Source: Hippasteria phrygiana (Eukaryota; Echinodermata; Asteroidea; Valvatida; Goniasteridae). From it: a stretch of DNA of 64,000 nt. The notes beneath the pieces were generated by a model. That model searched no databases and was not told the DNA's origin. It saw nothing but the letters and a program-made list of their open reading frames with translations. The stretch's first letter is position 1. Each line of letters begins with the position of its first letter. Below are positions 47,991 through 60,169 of the stretch, piece by piece. The DNA lies in the NCBI GenBank assembly GCA_037893225.1, contig JAZGUH010000004.1, positions 434,001-498,000 on the forward strand. Reading direction: 5' to 3'. Made by a program: the position numbers and the translations under genes.

Positions 47991-50398
47991 ACCTACATTG
48001 CACACTATGGTTGTGGTTGAATCATGGTTGTACAAGTTTCTGGTCGAATTTGCTTAGTATCAGGATTTCAGACAACCTAACACCTGGTTACCATTAAAGT
48101 GACAGGTTGGTAAACTGAGTCTCAGAAAGTCAATACACGTCTAGCAATGACATCAATTATTCAAAATATTATGGCATATTTAGTATAATGTTCAGAGGGT
48201 TGGGGCTATGCTGTGTCAACTCACTTTTTCTGCAGCAACCTAGCCCCAGAGTTTGACCACAATGATGGATCGCCAAGACTGGAACTCAGACAGCGCATCT
48301 CGTCAGAAGAAAGTCTGGGACACAGTTTTAGTTCGTGGATCATTCAGTTGCAGTTTCGGTGCATTGATTTATGATACACGTGTGTGATACTTCTTTTTTT
48401 TTCTGGATTCCAGGTGTCAATCCTGTCTGGTTAGGTCAGGTTCTTTGCAATTTGTTGAAGATAAATAATGGTGAAACCCAAATCGCCAAATTTCATGAGA
48501 ATGTCCCAGCGTGTCTTGCGCTGGGGTTCTCATCCATCTTCATGCAACTGTTGGTCCACGGCTAAAGTTTATGAATGACTCTTAAAGACATGTTCATTGT
48601 TTACATTGGAGCCTTGGAGAACATTCCTTTGAGACAAACTTGATATTGACCACATTCAGTTTGATTAAAACTGATCAAATGGAATAGTTAATTTGCTCAA
48701 TGACTCTCCAATTATATCGGTGTCCCTTTCACAAGCCATTCACAATATATTTACAGATATTATGAATATGGAGCGAATTAACCCTCCTATACTTATAACT
48801 ATCACAGCCTATCAAAAACTCTTAACCCCAACTCTCCAGTTTGTGTGTTTCAATCTGCCATTTGATACATGTAGGTTTTGATCTGTACAGCAGCTGGGTC
48901 GATTTTGGCCCCGAGAACAGGTTATTGGTAACACATTTAACTGGACACACATTTTCAATTGGTAAATATTTGAATTAGCTGAATAATACCGGTTTGTGGG
49001 GACGGGCACACTAAGAAACAAAACTGTCATTCTATGATTTTTTTGATAATTTCTACGATAAACAATCCTATGGGCTACTATGCCAACGGTTTATGAAGAA
49101 TGACTGATGGGGGAGGGGTTTTTCAAACTGGACCCCTTCACATTAGCCTCCTTGCCTACTTTAGCTGGTCATCATTCTTACTAAAAGTACAATCCACTCT
49201 GCAACTTCCATTCAATTTTAGGGGCCAATCACCTTCAGGCCCAGACCAGGGCTTTGGACAGCTGATAGAATGTGCCCAGTATACAATACCTTTCTCTCTC
49301 CAGCTCAGACACCCTCTTGGCCTCCCTGCATGCAGTTCCTAATAAACAAGTTCCATTGTGGACCCTATTTGCCTTGCCAAATGCCACACAATGCCTTGTT
49401 GGCAGAAATGCAATCACCGTACAATGGCATGTCAAATTCCCCAGACATGTCCCTTCATAGGGGTTGTGCACTTTTCCCTATCACGTTACATAAAAGACCA
49501 CACATCATACAGTTTGGGAAGTTTTCACCCTGGGGAGATTTGAAGAAAAAAAAAACACACCAATAATTAATTATATGCAAAGGCACATCTACCAATGTTA
49601 ATTAAGGAAATGGGACAAAAAATTGATCAGACGATAGTTATGAAATTGTTTTCTTCAATCAATGAAGTTATAATAATGGAGGCCAAAATAGGCAACAAGT
49701 TGTCAAAATTAATGGATGAATTATACTTCCAAAAATGTCCGATGTTCAAAGTGGGGAGGGGCAGCTGAACCCCTCCCACCCTGTCCAATTATACTCAAAC
49801 TATCCCTCAGTGTCCAGTTTATCTTGTTGTTTTTTTTCCATCATACTGCCTCTCTTTGGAACTCCATGTCTGTAACCTGAATCCCTTCAACCTATAATCT
49901 TAGACAATTCAACAGAAAAAGTGAATTCTAATCCGAGGACTTGACTAAGATGAAATGACTTTGTGCACTGCCTACATGTATGCCTACGTCTTTCAATATT
50001 GCAAGGAGCAATGTGATTGGTCGATATTACTGAAGTGTAATTTCATTTCCATTGTATATGAATATTCAGTTTACTACTTGTACCAGATGGTACTGCAACA
50101 GTGTGTTTGTAGCTTGTCTCTATGGCAACTGAAATGCATGCCCGCAAATCTATGCCCACGAACATGAATACATTAATAACAGTCATTTCAAAGTTCTCAA
50201 GTCATTGAATTGGCACGAGGGGCTTTAATAAAAACACAAGAGGGCAGTACATTATTGCCATGCTACAGTTGTAACATGTAGGTTTCATGCGTGGGACTTG
50301 GTATAGACTAATCCGATGACAGCCATTTTCTGGTAGTATGCACACGCTCCAAACTTTTTGGACCAATAGGGTCATCAAAATGTGCGCGCGCCTCGTCT
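47991..50398. other. Unassigned 2.4-kb spacer
   Basis: No supported gene or repeat family. Overlapping frames on both strands at 49100-49566 look like chance. Confidence 0.5.
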
Positions 50399-50402
50399 TT
50401 AA

Positions 50403-50580
50403 CCCCTTGCATCCGGATGACATCTATAGACGTCTATAGAAAATTGCCACCTAGCCGGATGACATCTGCATGAGCATTCTCTGTATTTTCAATCCATTGT
50501 GTCCTCTTGTGTCCGTTTCGCTTGGCTGCACAGCCGGCATGGCACCCTGGCGCCCCATTATAACACCCGTACCTAAGGGA
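50403..50580 (+). mobile_element. TTAA-flanked MITE, family N, copy 2
   Basis: Flanked by TTAA 50399-50402 and 50581-50584. Left end CCCCTTGCATCCGGATGACA; right end CGTACCTAAGGGA. Shares ATTTTCAATCCATTGTG and TTTCGCTTGGCTGCACAGCC with 61634 and 58059. Confidence 0.65.
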
Positions 50581-50584
50581 TTAA

Positions 50585-51449
50585 GAACACGTGCGGGGTG
50601 TGGTTGGGTACTAATGCCACCCCAAAATGGCTTCTATAATCTAGGAATAATTCTCAATCCAAGGACTAGATCTCAGGTCTACACAGTCTACAAAGTTCAA
50701 TGTTTTGAAAAGGAAACTGCAGAGTCTCGGAAAGGTGAAAAACATGGTTTGTCAGGTTTCTGGAATCACATGATTTCTTTAGGCCTCGTGTCGGTTAGGA
50801 ATTGGCGTCTGAAGTTTCTTTGCCATGCCCTGACTGGAAGTACTAATGGCTTTATCGTAAACTCTCCCTTTTATCTTCAAACATTACCGACATGCACCAC
50901 ACAAATAAACATTCATGTTGGCCCACAAGTTCCGCAGTTCACGGACATAAACCTCTTTCTCTGTTTTCTATTATGCCGCTAACATTTATAAGCATTGCCG
51001 TCTCCGACACTCCCCGACACGTACATGGATGAAACTCGTTTGAGAGAGTGATGGCATGTGGTAATGTCACTTACAATCCGACGAGTACTACGCTATCATT
51101 ATCCAGCTGATGAGAAAATAATTCCGGACTGGGTCTGGCGGGTGGAGAACGACAACGCAAATACTGTCTGATGAAACGGAATGAAATCGGTTGCACATCG
51201 TCTATTTGATTCAGAGTATGGATGATGAGTATCTAGGTCTATCCCATCTCAGACTTGGATCAGACCAAGCATATATGTAATTGGGAATGTTCTATTTCAT
51301 TATTCCTTGAAGCATTGACATTTAAACTTGTGTGTTCTTTTTACTTTGGTGATTACTTCACACAGTTTTGCCTACTTTCGGAGAAAGCAACCCAATTGAT
51401 TTCTGACTACAGCAGCAAGACAAGGGTCAGGTTCAGAATAGATCCGACT
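50585..51449. other. Unassigned spacer
   Basis: The plus-strand frame 50470-50982 is long (170 codons) but begins inside the MITE and has no recognised domain; no other signal. Confidence 0.45.
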
Positions 51450-51716
51450 ATTTGATATTTCCGTTGGACCCTGTTGGATTGAGCAGCTTATAACTCATAG
51501 TGTTACAATCCTGTTGGATTCAGCAGGCAACAGAAAAATAAGACTTTAATATATAAGATTATGTTGGATGGAGCAGACAAGTCATTTTCTATTTTTAGGT
51601 ACCCACCAGCAACTTGGCATGTTGGACTGCGTTGGATTGAGCAGGAAACTCATATGAGTCACCGTTGGACTCTGTTGGATTTAGCAGGGTACATGTAGTC
51701 CTGGGGAACCATTATT
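51450..51716 (-). repeat. Interspersed repeat of GTTGGATTNAGCAG units, copy 2
   Basis: Inverted relative of 29197-29460: GTTGGATTGAGCAG, GTTGGATTCAGCAG, GTTGGATGGAGCAG, GTTGGATTGAGCAG and GTTGGATTTAGCAG occur in order, closing with CTGGGGAACCATTA. Five units in one orientation. Confidence 0.75.
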
Positions 51717-51825
51717 CCGTTTTTGTTTATTAACTTGGATTACGGATCCACCGCAGAAAAAATTTGATTTTGGAGAAAAAAAATTAAAATCACAGCCGAA
51801 AATTGTCGAATTCGACAACCCAAAA

Positions 51826-51847
51826 AAATAATAATAATAATAATAAA
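51826..51847. repeat. (AAT)n microsatellite
   Basis: AATAATAATAATAATAATAA directly after an A-run; possibly a LINE tail but no conserved flank seen. Confidence 0.7.
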
Positions 51848-53309
51848 ATTGCTGCATCGAACTTTGAAAGTACAATAAACAATCCCGGCAGCGCCACACT
51901 ATCTAAGACCATATAGAACAAGCATAGGATCATTCGCAGTAATCACTTGTTGACTGTTTTTGTGTGGATTTATGACTTGGGGAGATAAATGTACTTAGGG
52001 AGGCATTTTCATGTCTGCCCAGCCCCTATTCAGAGGCAGAATTTTATTGTCGAGAGTGGGTTAAATCGATAGAGAGAATGGTCCAAAATAGAAATATACC
52101 AAAATTCATGGGGGTTGGATAAGGGAAAATCGAGTTAAGCCTCATGAAGGTTTAAATTATTTTTTATTTTTCTATTTTTTTTTGGGGGGGGGGGGGGTGG
52201 GGGGGAGAGGCATGGAATAAATCCCCCTTAACCTAATCCAGGTACTCCGCTTACTATCCTCAGTATTTATGTAATTCATACATGTAAACGTATACATAGA
52301 TGCATGAATTACATGTGACAATGTGCTCATTACGGCCTAGCATTCAAAAACCGACCAACCATACAGAGAACAATCTGGATTTATCCTACAACTGTCCAGC
52401 CTGTTGGGGGGAGGAGAGGAATCATCGCTTGTTATTGATTTCAATTTTGTCCTACCCTAGTCCCGCGAGACGGGGAGGCAAAATTGCGCGGGCAAACCAA
52501 ACGGAACCTGTGACAAACTTGTGCAGGTGCGGGAATTGATTTTGGGGCCGGCTGGAACGGATGTCAGGTAGACTTCTGTCAACGGACGGATGCTCCCAAA
52601 GTTTGACCAGCAGGAGGTGCATAATTGTCACCCAGTTAATTTCTTCTCAGAGGAACAGTCGGATGGAATTTCATTCACAAGACATATAAACAGGCCTTCA
52701 CCCTTCATTTTTTTTTCGGACTGGCAATGGAGGACTGGCAATGGAGGGCTGGCAATGGAGGGTTGCTTGATGACAAGGCTGCAAAATACTTTCTAATTTC
52801 TATTTTTGAATATCCTTCTGCTGATGTCCTACACATCCAGGGCCGAGGTTGTTCAGATATGATTTATGGGCTTGTTTAACATGGGGTAATAATGTTGTGC
52901 CTTAAACACCATGATATGAACTTTATATGTGCACATAATGTGTGGGACACACTGCCTTAAAGGCTGCCCCAATTGGGCTACACAATTCATGCCAAAATTG
53001 CAACATTGTGTGGTTGGAAAGATCATTCAAAAGTAGAACATAATTACAACATGTATGTACACGACAATCCCTTAAAAATGCAACCTTTGTAGAATTTTTT
53101 TTGGCAAAAATCAATTTGGAGATGCCAGTTTAGTTTGGGAAAGTCAGACTGTTGGAATTCAGAGTGGTGCCCTTGCCCTTGTATTTTAAGCAAACTTTGT
53201 CAACATTGAGAAGGTTACAGTACAAATACACAGAGTAGAGATGAGAGGGCTTACTGTTCGTCATGATGTCCAATGCTGTATAACACAAAGTACAAAACAA
53301 GTTAGTAAA
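51848..53309. other. Spacer with G-rich tract, a 14-bp triplication and a SINE tail
   Basis: G14 at 52184-52197 followed by further G. CTGGCAATGGAGG-type 14-bp units repeat three times at 52720-52761. 52850-52930 (TTTATGGGCTTG...GGGGTAATAATGTTG) matches the 3' tail of the SINE at 42860. No gene. Confidence 0.55.
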
Positions 53310-53679
53310 CCACTTGATCTGCAATGACCTTTGACATTGATATGTGACCTTTGACATTGATATATGACCTTGCACAAATCAACATCACATAAAGGTTTCT
53401 ATGTTGCACCTTTGGCTCAAGTTTGATTATTTTACATTGTAAGCCTATTTCATAACTTGACCTCAAATGACATCTGACCTGACAAGTGACCTTTAACCTC
53501 AAATGACCTCTGACTTCAGTACCTGACCTTTCACACAACCATCATATGATGGGTAACCGTTAACATAATGCACCTACATGTAAATGTACATAACCCAAGT
53601 TCAATTGCAATTGGACTTTTCAAATGAGACCAATTTTACATGTTCAGATTGTTTTTACTATTTGACCTTGATGTGATCT
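53310..53679. repeat. TGACCT-rich repeat, left part
   Basis: Many TGACCT/TGACCTTTGAC words: ATGACCTTTGACATTGATAT twice in tandem near 53325-53365, then GACCTCAAATGACATCTGACC, GTGACCTTTAACCTCAAATG and CCTCTGACTTCAGTACCTGA to about 53530. A word set TTCTATGTTGCACCTTTGGC/CTCAAGTTTGATT recurs after the nested elements (54472 onward), showing a larger repeated unit. Confidence 0.65.
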
Positions 53680-53683
53680 TTAA

Positions 53684-54454
53684 CCCCTTGAGTACGGTTA
53701 TTATCAGGAGGCACTGGGGTGCTAGGGCGGCCTGTGCAGCCAAGCGAAATGGACACAATGTGCTTGCGCAGTCAAGCGTAACATACACAATAATCCAACA
53801 ATGGATTGAAACTGCACAAATAGCGGCTGTAGGCGTCATCCGGCCTGGTGGCACTTAGTCTATGGAATAGCCGCTCGTGCAACGCGACGAGCGTCTATAA
53901 TATGTGTGCAGATCTGGCGATTAATTATGCAAGACAACCGCCTCATGACCTCTAGATTTTGACCAATCAGCCTGCTCGTTTTTTGGACCTTCGGGAAACC
54001 GCTGATCAAGGCGCGCGTTGCTACCCGGACACGTAACGCGCCCAGGATATGCATATCTTTGAGAAATGTAAACATTTCTGCACGCGCACGGAATCATGCT
54101 GCAGTTGTACTGTGCGTACTGCGTACTGCGTGCGCGTGCTGGGGGAGCACGCGACACGCGCGGTGGCATTTGAATTATTTTATAACTGCCATCGCATGCT
54201 ACATACGCGCCGTGATAAATACAGAGAAACTGGGTCAGCTGACACCCACCAACCAATCAGTACCTTCGTCCACATTTCTGATCGAAATGACATCACAAGT
54301 TTGCAAAGTCCTCTCCGATTGGCTGGCGCGCGGGGTCGCATAAATTAGCATGTCCGCATATATCAGACGTTGATATGCAATGCAATGCATGCAACGTCTG
54401 ATACTCAGTCTAGGTGGCACTGGTTTTTTGTGCCATTTAGCGTCATCCGTACGC
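53684..54454 (-). mobile_element. Family N MITE split by a nested element
   Basis: Preceded by TTAA 53680-53683; starts CCCCTTGAGTACGG and carries GGCCTGTGCAGCCAAGCG, AATCCAACAATGGATTGAAA and CGTCATCCGGCCTGGTGGCA, the reverse complement of family N. It is interrupted by 53856-54412 and resumes with GGTTTTTTGTGCCATTTAGC, then GTCATCCGTACGCA. The far TTAA end is lost. Confidence 0.7.
53856..54412 (+). mobile_element. 557-bp element with 9-bp duplication, copy 2 (nested)
   Basis: Near-identical to 46826-47396. GGTGGCACT is duplicated exactly at 53847-53855 and 54413-54421. Inserted into a family N MITE, so it is younger than that insertion. The short GCTCGT/ACGAGC stem near the 5' end and the TATCAGACGTTG/CAACGTCTGATA stem near the 3' end are retained. 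Confidence 0.88.
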
Positions 54455-54690
54455 ATCACCATCACAGAAATGTTTCCATGTTGTACCTAAAGTTCAAGTT
54501 TGATTGCAATTGGACTTCAACTTTTCATACGAGACCCATCTTTTTTGCGAAACTAACCAAAATACCACATATATACCGACATACTAATGACCCCTACATG
54601 ACCTTTGACCTCAGCATTCCGAAGAAGAATTGCGTCTTCCCACCCCAAGGGTCACTGCATATAAGTTTCATCAAAATCCATGAAAGCATG
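54455..54690. repeat. TGACCT-rich repeat, right part, with a DR1-type site
   Basis: Continues the repeat interrupted at 53680. TGACCTTTGACCTC at 54599-54612 is two TGACCT half-sites one base apart, the DR1 arrangement bound by RXR/HNF4-type nuclear receptors. Whether it is bound in this animal is unknown. Confidence 0.55.
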
Positions 54691-54751
54691 TAGATGTTAT
54701 AAACTTTCTCCAAAAAACTTAACCTAAAACTTTAACATTCATACAGAGCTA

Positions 54752-55041
54752 CATGTACGGTCACACAGAATTTAGGACTGGTAAGTGTCTCCCAAAATAT
54801 TCGTTCGGGCGACACAAAAACACTCCAGAGCAGCAAATGTTCAATAAAATGGATGGGCAGGCTATTCATATACCAAGAAGGCCACCAGCGAGTGAATTCA
54901 GTTACAATCAGAGACCATGGAGCAAATTGGAGGATGTTCCAGTTGTTTTTTATTCGCCTGTGTGTCACAAAAAATAAAAAATAAAAACCGAATAGTGGAA
55001 TTCAAACCGAATTTTTAAAAATCCGGATTGACCCACCACTA
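54752..55041 (-). mobile_element. hAT-like MITE (AAATCCGGAT family), copy 3
   Basis: Inverted relative of 25977-26388: AATCAGAGACCATGGAGCAA, ATTCAAACCGAATTTTTAAA, ending AATCCGGATTGACCCACCAC then TA. One end is diverged. Confidence 0.65.
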
Positions 55042-56881
55042 GTTTTAAACCATTGTGGACTACACTGTACATATGTAGGTGTCACCTCCAAATAGCAAAC
55101 TTAACATCATTCCAACGGGACATATTTATTTACAGAAGTGACACATTTCATCACCTGGCTGCTGTTCAACATGTGCAGTTTCTCAATCTCTTGATTTCTT
55201 TTACTCAGTCCTGTTTATTTTCTCAATCAATAAGGAAATACCAAAAATTATCTTCTTCCTTGACCAGAAAGATCCCAAGGGAGTAAAAGTACCAGACAAA
55301 GATGGAAAGATTGAAAGATTTAAAGCTGATGGGTGGAGGGGGGGGGGGGGCACTGGAATATCAAAAGTGTAATTTAAAGCCATTCAAAAACAAATCATGA
55401 CTTTTGGTTCTTAACTTTAAATACCCTTTGCCAATAAGCCCCTTAGCACTTTGGCTTCGCTCAAGGTTCAAGTGCAGAGAGAACCAACTCAATAAGCATT
55501 GGTCTGTTTTACGTCACATTTGGACGAGCACGTACATGAGCACAATGAACAAGATAGGAGAACAGAAAATTCAACAAGTCACTCTAAACTTTAACATTTC
55601 AACTGCAGCGGAACACTTTTAAAAGTGGGGGCGCCAAAGCAGCGCCGGTGCCGGCCGGCTGCTGCCCTTTTCGGTTTTTCTTGTGCGGAACTGCCAAAAA
55701 GTGGGGGGGGGGACATTTCCCCCAAAGTGGAAAAAGTGGGGGGGGGGGGGCAATGCCCCACCAGCACCCCTGTTCCGTCACTGTTGATTGATTTGCGAAT
55801 TACAAACTTACTGGCATTTTAAATATGAAACCCCAAAACAAGTTTTCTTGCAAAGAAAGTGGGAAAGATGTCACATTTAATACTTGCTCCTTCCGAAAAT
55901 GCCCATTTCATAGATTGTTATTCAAATTTGGTGGTAAACTTCCATTCTTTCACTCTGTAGTTAAAGTGCAAGGTCGTAATGACCAGACTACAAGAGAGCA
56001 ATGGCTACATTTTGTATTTCTTGAAACTATCATTTTAAGATAATTATTTCTTTCGATTTATTTCCAATATGTAATCTGTGAAGGAAACTAAGAAAAAAAT
56101 TACGAAATAAGGAATAATAGTAAAATATGTAGTGCATTATATTTGAACGGGCTTCAAGTTCATCCCGTTAACATTTTTGCGAGCATTTGGGAAAAGTTAG
56201 TAACGAGAAAAAAAAAAAATACCACATACATTCTAATTACATTAATGCATCAACCCGAAGGAGATTGATCATGACAGACCGATTTTCGGAAACTCAATTG
56301 GGTTAAAAAGACCTGGCTCCGTCACTGCCAATCGTCAGATGATAGTCCAGATGCACACCAAATCTGTATTTTATTTCTGAAATCAATTTCCTTGACGACA
56401 TTGACAGAGGAGATGAGCGTGCCCAGATGATTCCCCGGGGTTGCAGCAATTCCACGATCAGAGTGTGGTGAATTTGAAGTTGATTACAAACATATTTCCA
56501 CTTTAGACGTCCTCCAGGGAAGAAGGTACGGTTACTCAATTTTTATTCCTGTGTCATACGGAGGCATCAGTCCGCACTGCAACTGGTATTCATAGAGACA
56601 TCTAAGAAATAACCAAATTGATTTCCATTACAATAAATATTCCTGGGGGGTGTCAATGCTTGAACCCTACTAAATAATACAAGAATACATGTAAATGTCC
56701 TTTGAGAACCGAGTGCTCATACGTAAATGTGGTTTACATTTCCAATTTTCCAAAGTCCTACAAAAAAATTGAGGGCATGGAAAAAGGCTTTAGAATTTCC
56801 CGAATTATGTTACAAAATTTGCGGCAATTTTTGCATGGAACTTGCACAAAACTTCAGGATTTCCAAAATATACTTCCAGGC
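55042..56881. other. Unassigned spacer with G runs
   Basis: G runs at about 55339-55350, 55704-55712 and 55739-55750. Frames crossing them encode glycine or proline runs. No gene recognised. Confidence 0.5.
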
Positions 56882-57070
56882 AATAAGCCAGTTCGGTATT
56901 TCAACTGCGCATGTGCACAATAACATTTTATCCCGAATGACCCGTGTGGTCGCACAACGCGCACATGTTAAATTCAATCAGAATGGGCGTTCACGTAACA
57001 TGGCGTGACATTACGTCAGCAATTTTATCCCGAATAACCTTTGACCTTTGAGATACTGAACTGGCTTATT
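56882..57070 (+). mobile_element. Inverted-end element (AATAAGCCAGTTC family), copy 2
   Basis: Left AATAAGCCAGTTCGGTATTT is inverted at the right as GAGATACTGAACTGGCTTATT. Close relative of 39359-39578. It lies 11 bases from the next element. Confidence 0.75.
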
Positions 57071-57081
57071 CTGGCAACCTA

Positions 57082-57621
57082 GAGCAAGTTCGATCAAGGA
57101 CTATAGTTAACCATAGTTCGACTAACTCTGATCGAACGCACGCTAGATCGAACGCACGATGGTTGGACTAGTCTAGTCTACCAAGGTTGGTCGCATCGCT
57201 GGTTACCAATAGCCGTTTTTAATAGCAATGTGCAGAGAGGACCAGTTATCAGAAAAATGGCGGAAAAACAAAAGTAAATATTCAGCAGCAGTGAACGACC
57301 ATTTCATGTTCAGAATATTTTTTTTTTTTTACTTTGTCTTTCTTTGAAATAATAAATTTTGGGCAGGGCCCACTACTGTTCGTCCACAATCGTCTGAGGC
57401 ACACGTTACCACTTCTGAGATGTTGATATACATGTACTGAGCAAATATCGTCCGTGTCACTTTCATCTATGAACTCGTCCAAAAACGTAAACAAACTAGC
57501 CACCGCCATTTTCTCATGGTCGCGTTGACATGACAATAGTTCCACTAGAGTCGTTCGCACTTCAACTTCAATGCTCATGCGCTACGTATGTCACGAACCA
57601 ACCACCAGTTAACCATTGCTC
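57082..57621 (+). mobile_element. AGCAAGTTCG element, copy 2
   Basis: Starts GAGCAAGTTCGATCAAGGAC and shares AACCATAGTTCGACTAACTC-type and TCGAACGCACGATGG-type words with 6061. The right end is weak (CCATTGCTC). The minus-strand frame 57578-57282 begins (second Met) MAVASLFTFLDEFIDESDTD and ends in lysines read from a T-run; the acidic start followed by LRSGNVCLRRLW is loosely like N-termini of Harbinger-type transposases. The frame has no nuclease motifs. Confidence 0.5.
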
Positions 57622-58050
57622 AGGGCTTGTTGAAACTCACTCCATTAAATAACACAAATACTGATTGAAAAATGTCAGGGCATTAGTGCAGAAAACCCAG
57701 GCTAGCAACAAGGCACGGAAATACCTGTATATAATAACATGACATAGTCCAATTGGGGGGAGGGGCCACTGTGAAAACAATAGAACTGAAACCTCCAATG
57801 TCTCAAGGATTCTGGACTGTTTTATAGGGATATACCATTCAGCACACTACTGTAGTCATCAGGGGTGAGGGGGAGAAGGTAGGGGAGGGGAGGGGAGGGA
57901 GGAGGAAGGCCTGAGCTGGGTGCACCCCTTCACCAATGCAACAACAATGTTAAATTGTCCTGTTTTATCTTGGTGAATAATGATGTACATGAACCCTGAT
58001 TGTCAATTCATACCATGAAAATGTACCAGACCAATACATCCATGTGCTAT
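57622..58050. other. Unassigned spacer
   Basis: A G/A-rich stretch (GAGGGGAGGGGAGGGAGGAG) near 57886; otherwise nothing recognised. Confidence 0.5.
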
Positions 58051-58058
58051 GCTTATAA

Positions 58059-58339
58059 CCCCTTGCGTACGGATGACAGAATATGGCGCAAAAAAAACAG
58101 TGCCACCAGGCCTGATGATGCAATTGGCCGCTGTTTGTGCAGTTTCAATCCATTGTTGGATTAAACAGTGCCACCAGGCCGGATGACGCCATTGGCCGCT
58201 GTTTGTGCAGTTTCAATCCATTGTTGGATTATTGTGTATAGGTTACGCTTGACTGCACAAACACATTGTAGCGGTTCGCTTGGCTGCCAGAGCCGCCGCG
58301 TCACCCCGACGTCTCCCGTAAAATACTGTACTCATGGGG
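58059..58339 (+). mobile_element. Family N MITE with internal 68-bp duplication
   Basis: Left end CCCCTTGCGTACGGATGACA; right end TACTCATGGGG before TTAA 58340-58343 (left flank is ATAA). 58095-58162 and 58163-58230 are a tandem duplication of AAACAGTGCCACCAGGCC...CCATTGTTGGATT with few differences. Otherwise collinear with 1908-2122. Confidence 0.75.
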
Positions 58340-58343
58340 TTAA

Positions 58344-60169
58344 GAGTAGATCACACTTTCTGTCTGTACTTGTCAGAATGCAACATTAAAACTGTTTGCT
58401 TGCCCTACATTATGCTGAGAACCCAGATACAAGTCTAGACAGACAAGATACAAATCTTGTCATAACTCTTTGTTCTCTTCTCGCTCTCCCACGGCAATTA
58501 TGAATTTGTGTATAGTCAATGCTCCCACACACTCAAACAATTCAAGGAAAACCGATTGTACAGAATGTGCTATACAAGCAAGATTTCATTGGGAAGCTCC
58601 GCTTTGTAAACAAGAATGTGGGGTAGAAAATATGTTCAGTTTATAAAACACTGGACTCAATGTCCAAATATTATGAGGTTTTTTTCTGGTTTTTTATTGG
58701 GGGGGGGGGGGGGGGTTGCATGTGTGCCAGACTGTGACAAAAGTAATAAATTTGACTGATGCCTGCCACAACTGGAATATCCAAGGAATTAAAGAATAAT
58801 GCGGTTTTCCTAGATCTGTTTAGCAGGGGCTCTTCATGGTATGATGATGATGATTCAGATTACCAAAGCGCAAAGGAAGCACCTCATGTAAAACCTCACA
58901 GTGTGTGGGCTTTGGTCTGACCGCTCAAAGTTACAACTCAAAGAACTGAAATGACAGCTCACTTGCTGAGCAGCTGCGCAGGTTAATGAGTGACAAACCG
59001 GTATGGTATTTGTTGGTAACACGCAAAATTCAAAGTACTAAACCATACATCAGGGTAGCCCTGATACTTTGTAGACAATGGCATTGATAAAATTGAAACC
59101 AATTTGGTGATGGATAGTAATCATCAGGAGCAAAAGAAATTACAAATCCTTGAACCTTCTGGAGGTTTCCAGTTGAGATAATTGGCCAAATTTGTTGCTT
59201 CATTCCTTCCCCAGTCAATCAACTCATTTCTCAGGATATCCAAAACATCCCTCTTGCACTGTTTCTGGACAAAAGTGCAGGTGCACTGAGGTATGGGCAG
59301 CTGTAAGAAGAGCGGGCCTCTCACCCCAGCCTTGACCCCGGCAAGAAGTTTCCCATTCAGTCCAATCGGTGAAAACCAGGAAACAATTTATCTTTTGGCA
59401 TTGAGCAAAATTATCCCTTCTGCTAGTGTCCTGATCGACCAATAGGGTCGGCTTATAATTGCCTGAATCCAGGTGAACATTATCTACTGGCATTTGGTTT
59501 TCATTTATATTAGGCTGGGATTTTCGAACAAACAGGTTTGTATATCAGGACCGTTCTTTACTCAAATTATTCAAACGAGGCTTTCAGTCAGAAGAAATTC
59601 TCTTGATATTATTGATACCATCAACAATTGTATTAGTCTGAGTAATAGTCCATCTGTCAATGATACTTGCAATAAGTTAAATACATGTAGGTAGAAGAGA
59701 AGCTAGTTATAGTAAAAAAAACAAAAATGCAGTACAGAAGACTATATGTATCACAACAAAAGGATGTGATGAGACAGCCAGGTGAGTAGAGTGCCTGAAA
59801 GTTTGGACGGGGAACTAATGATGAAAGGTCACTGGAACACCTTCCATGGCAATATCAATAAAATATGCAATATTTTGCAAGCTCGGTTACTTTAACAATG
59901 GTTTCAATACAATTTTCAAAAGGTCATGTCTGAAATGTTACCATCATCCTTGTAAATTTCACCAAAATAAATCCAGTGTGAATGTGGAATGTGGTCTATA
60001 AATCTGGCCAGTCTCACACAAGCTGTTGAAGACATACATGTATGTACATGTACACCTCAAGTACTGGCAGTCATAAGTATTGAAGATGGAGTGAGGAGAA
60101 ACTATTTTTTCAATGTAGCTATCACATCTTCAGATGTGGAAGTTTTCTTGAACTACCAAATAAACATCT
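58344..60169. other. Spacer with G17 run and a possible L1-like RT scrap
   Basis: G17 at 58699-58715; short GAT repeat near 58841. At 59521-59650 the plus strand reads EQTGL and, one frame over, ISGPFFTQIIQ...LDIIDTINN, which recalls the QTGFISGR...NI block of L1-type RT. No other gene signal. Confidence 0.4.

Noticed and set aside
50470..50982. 170-codon plus-strand frame
   Set aside because: It starts inside a MITE, has no recognised domain, and its composition is like surrounding spacer.
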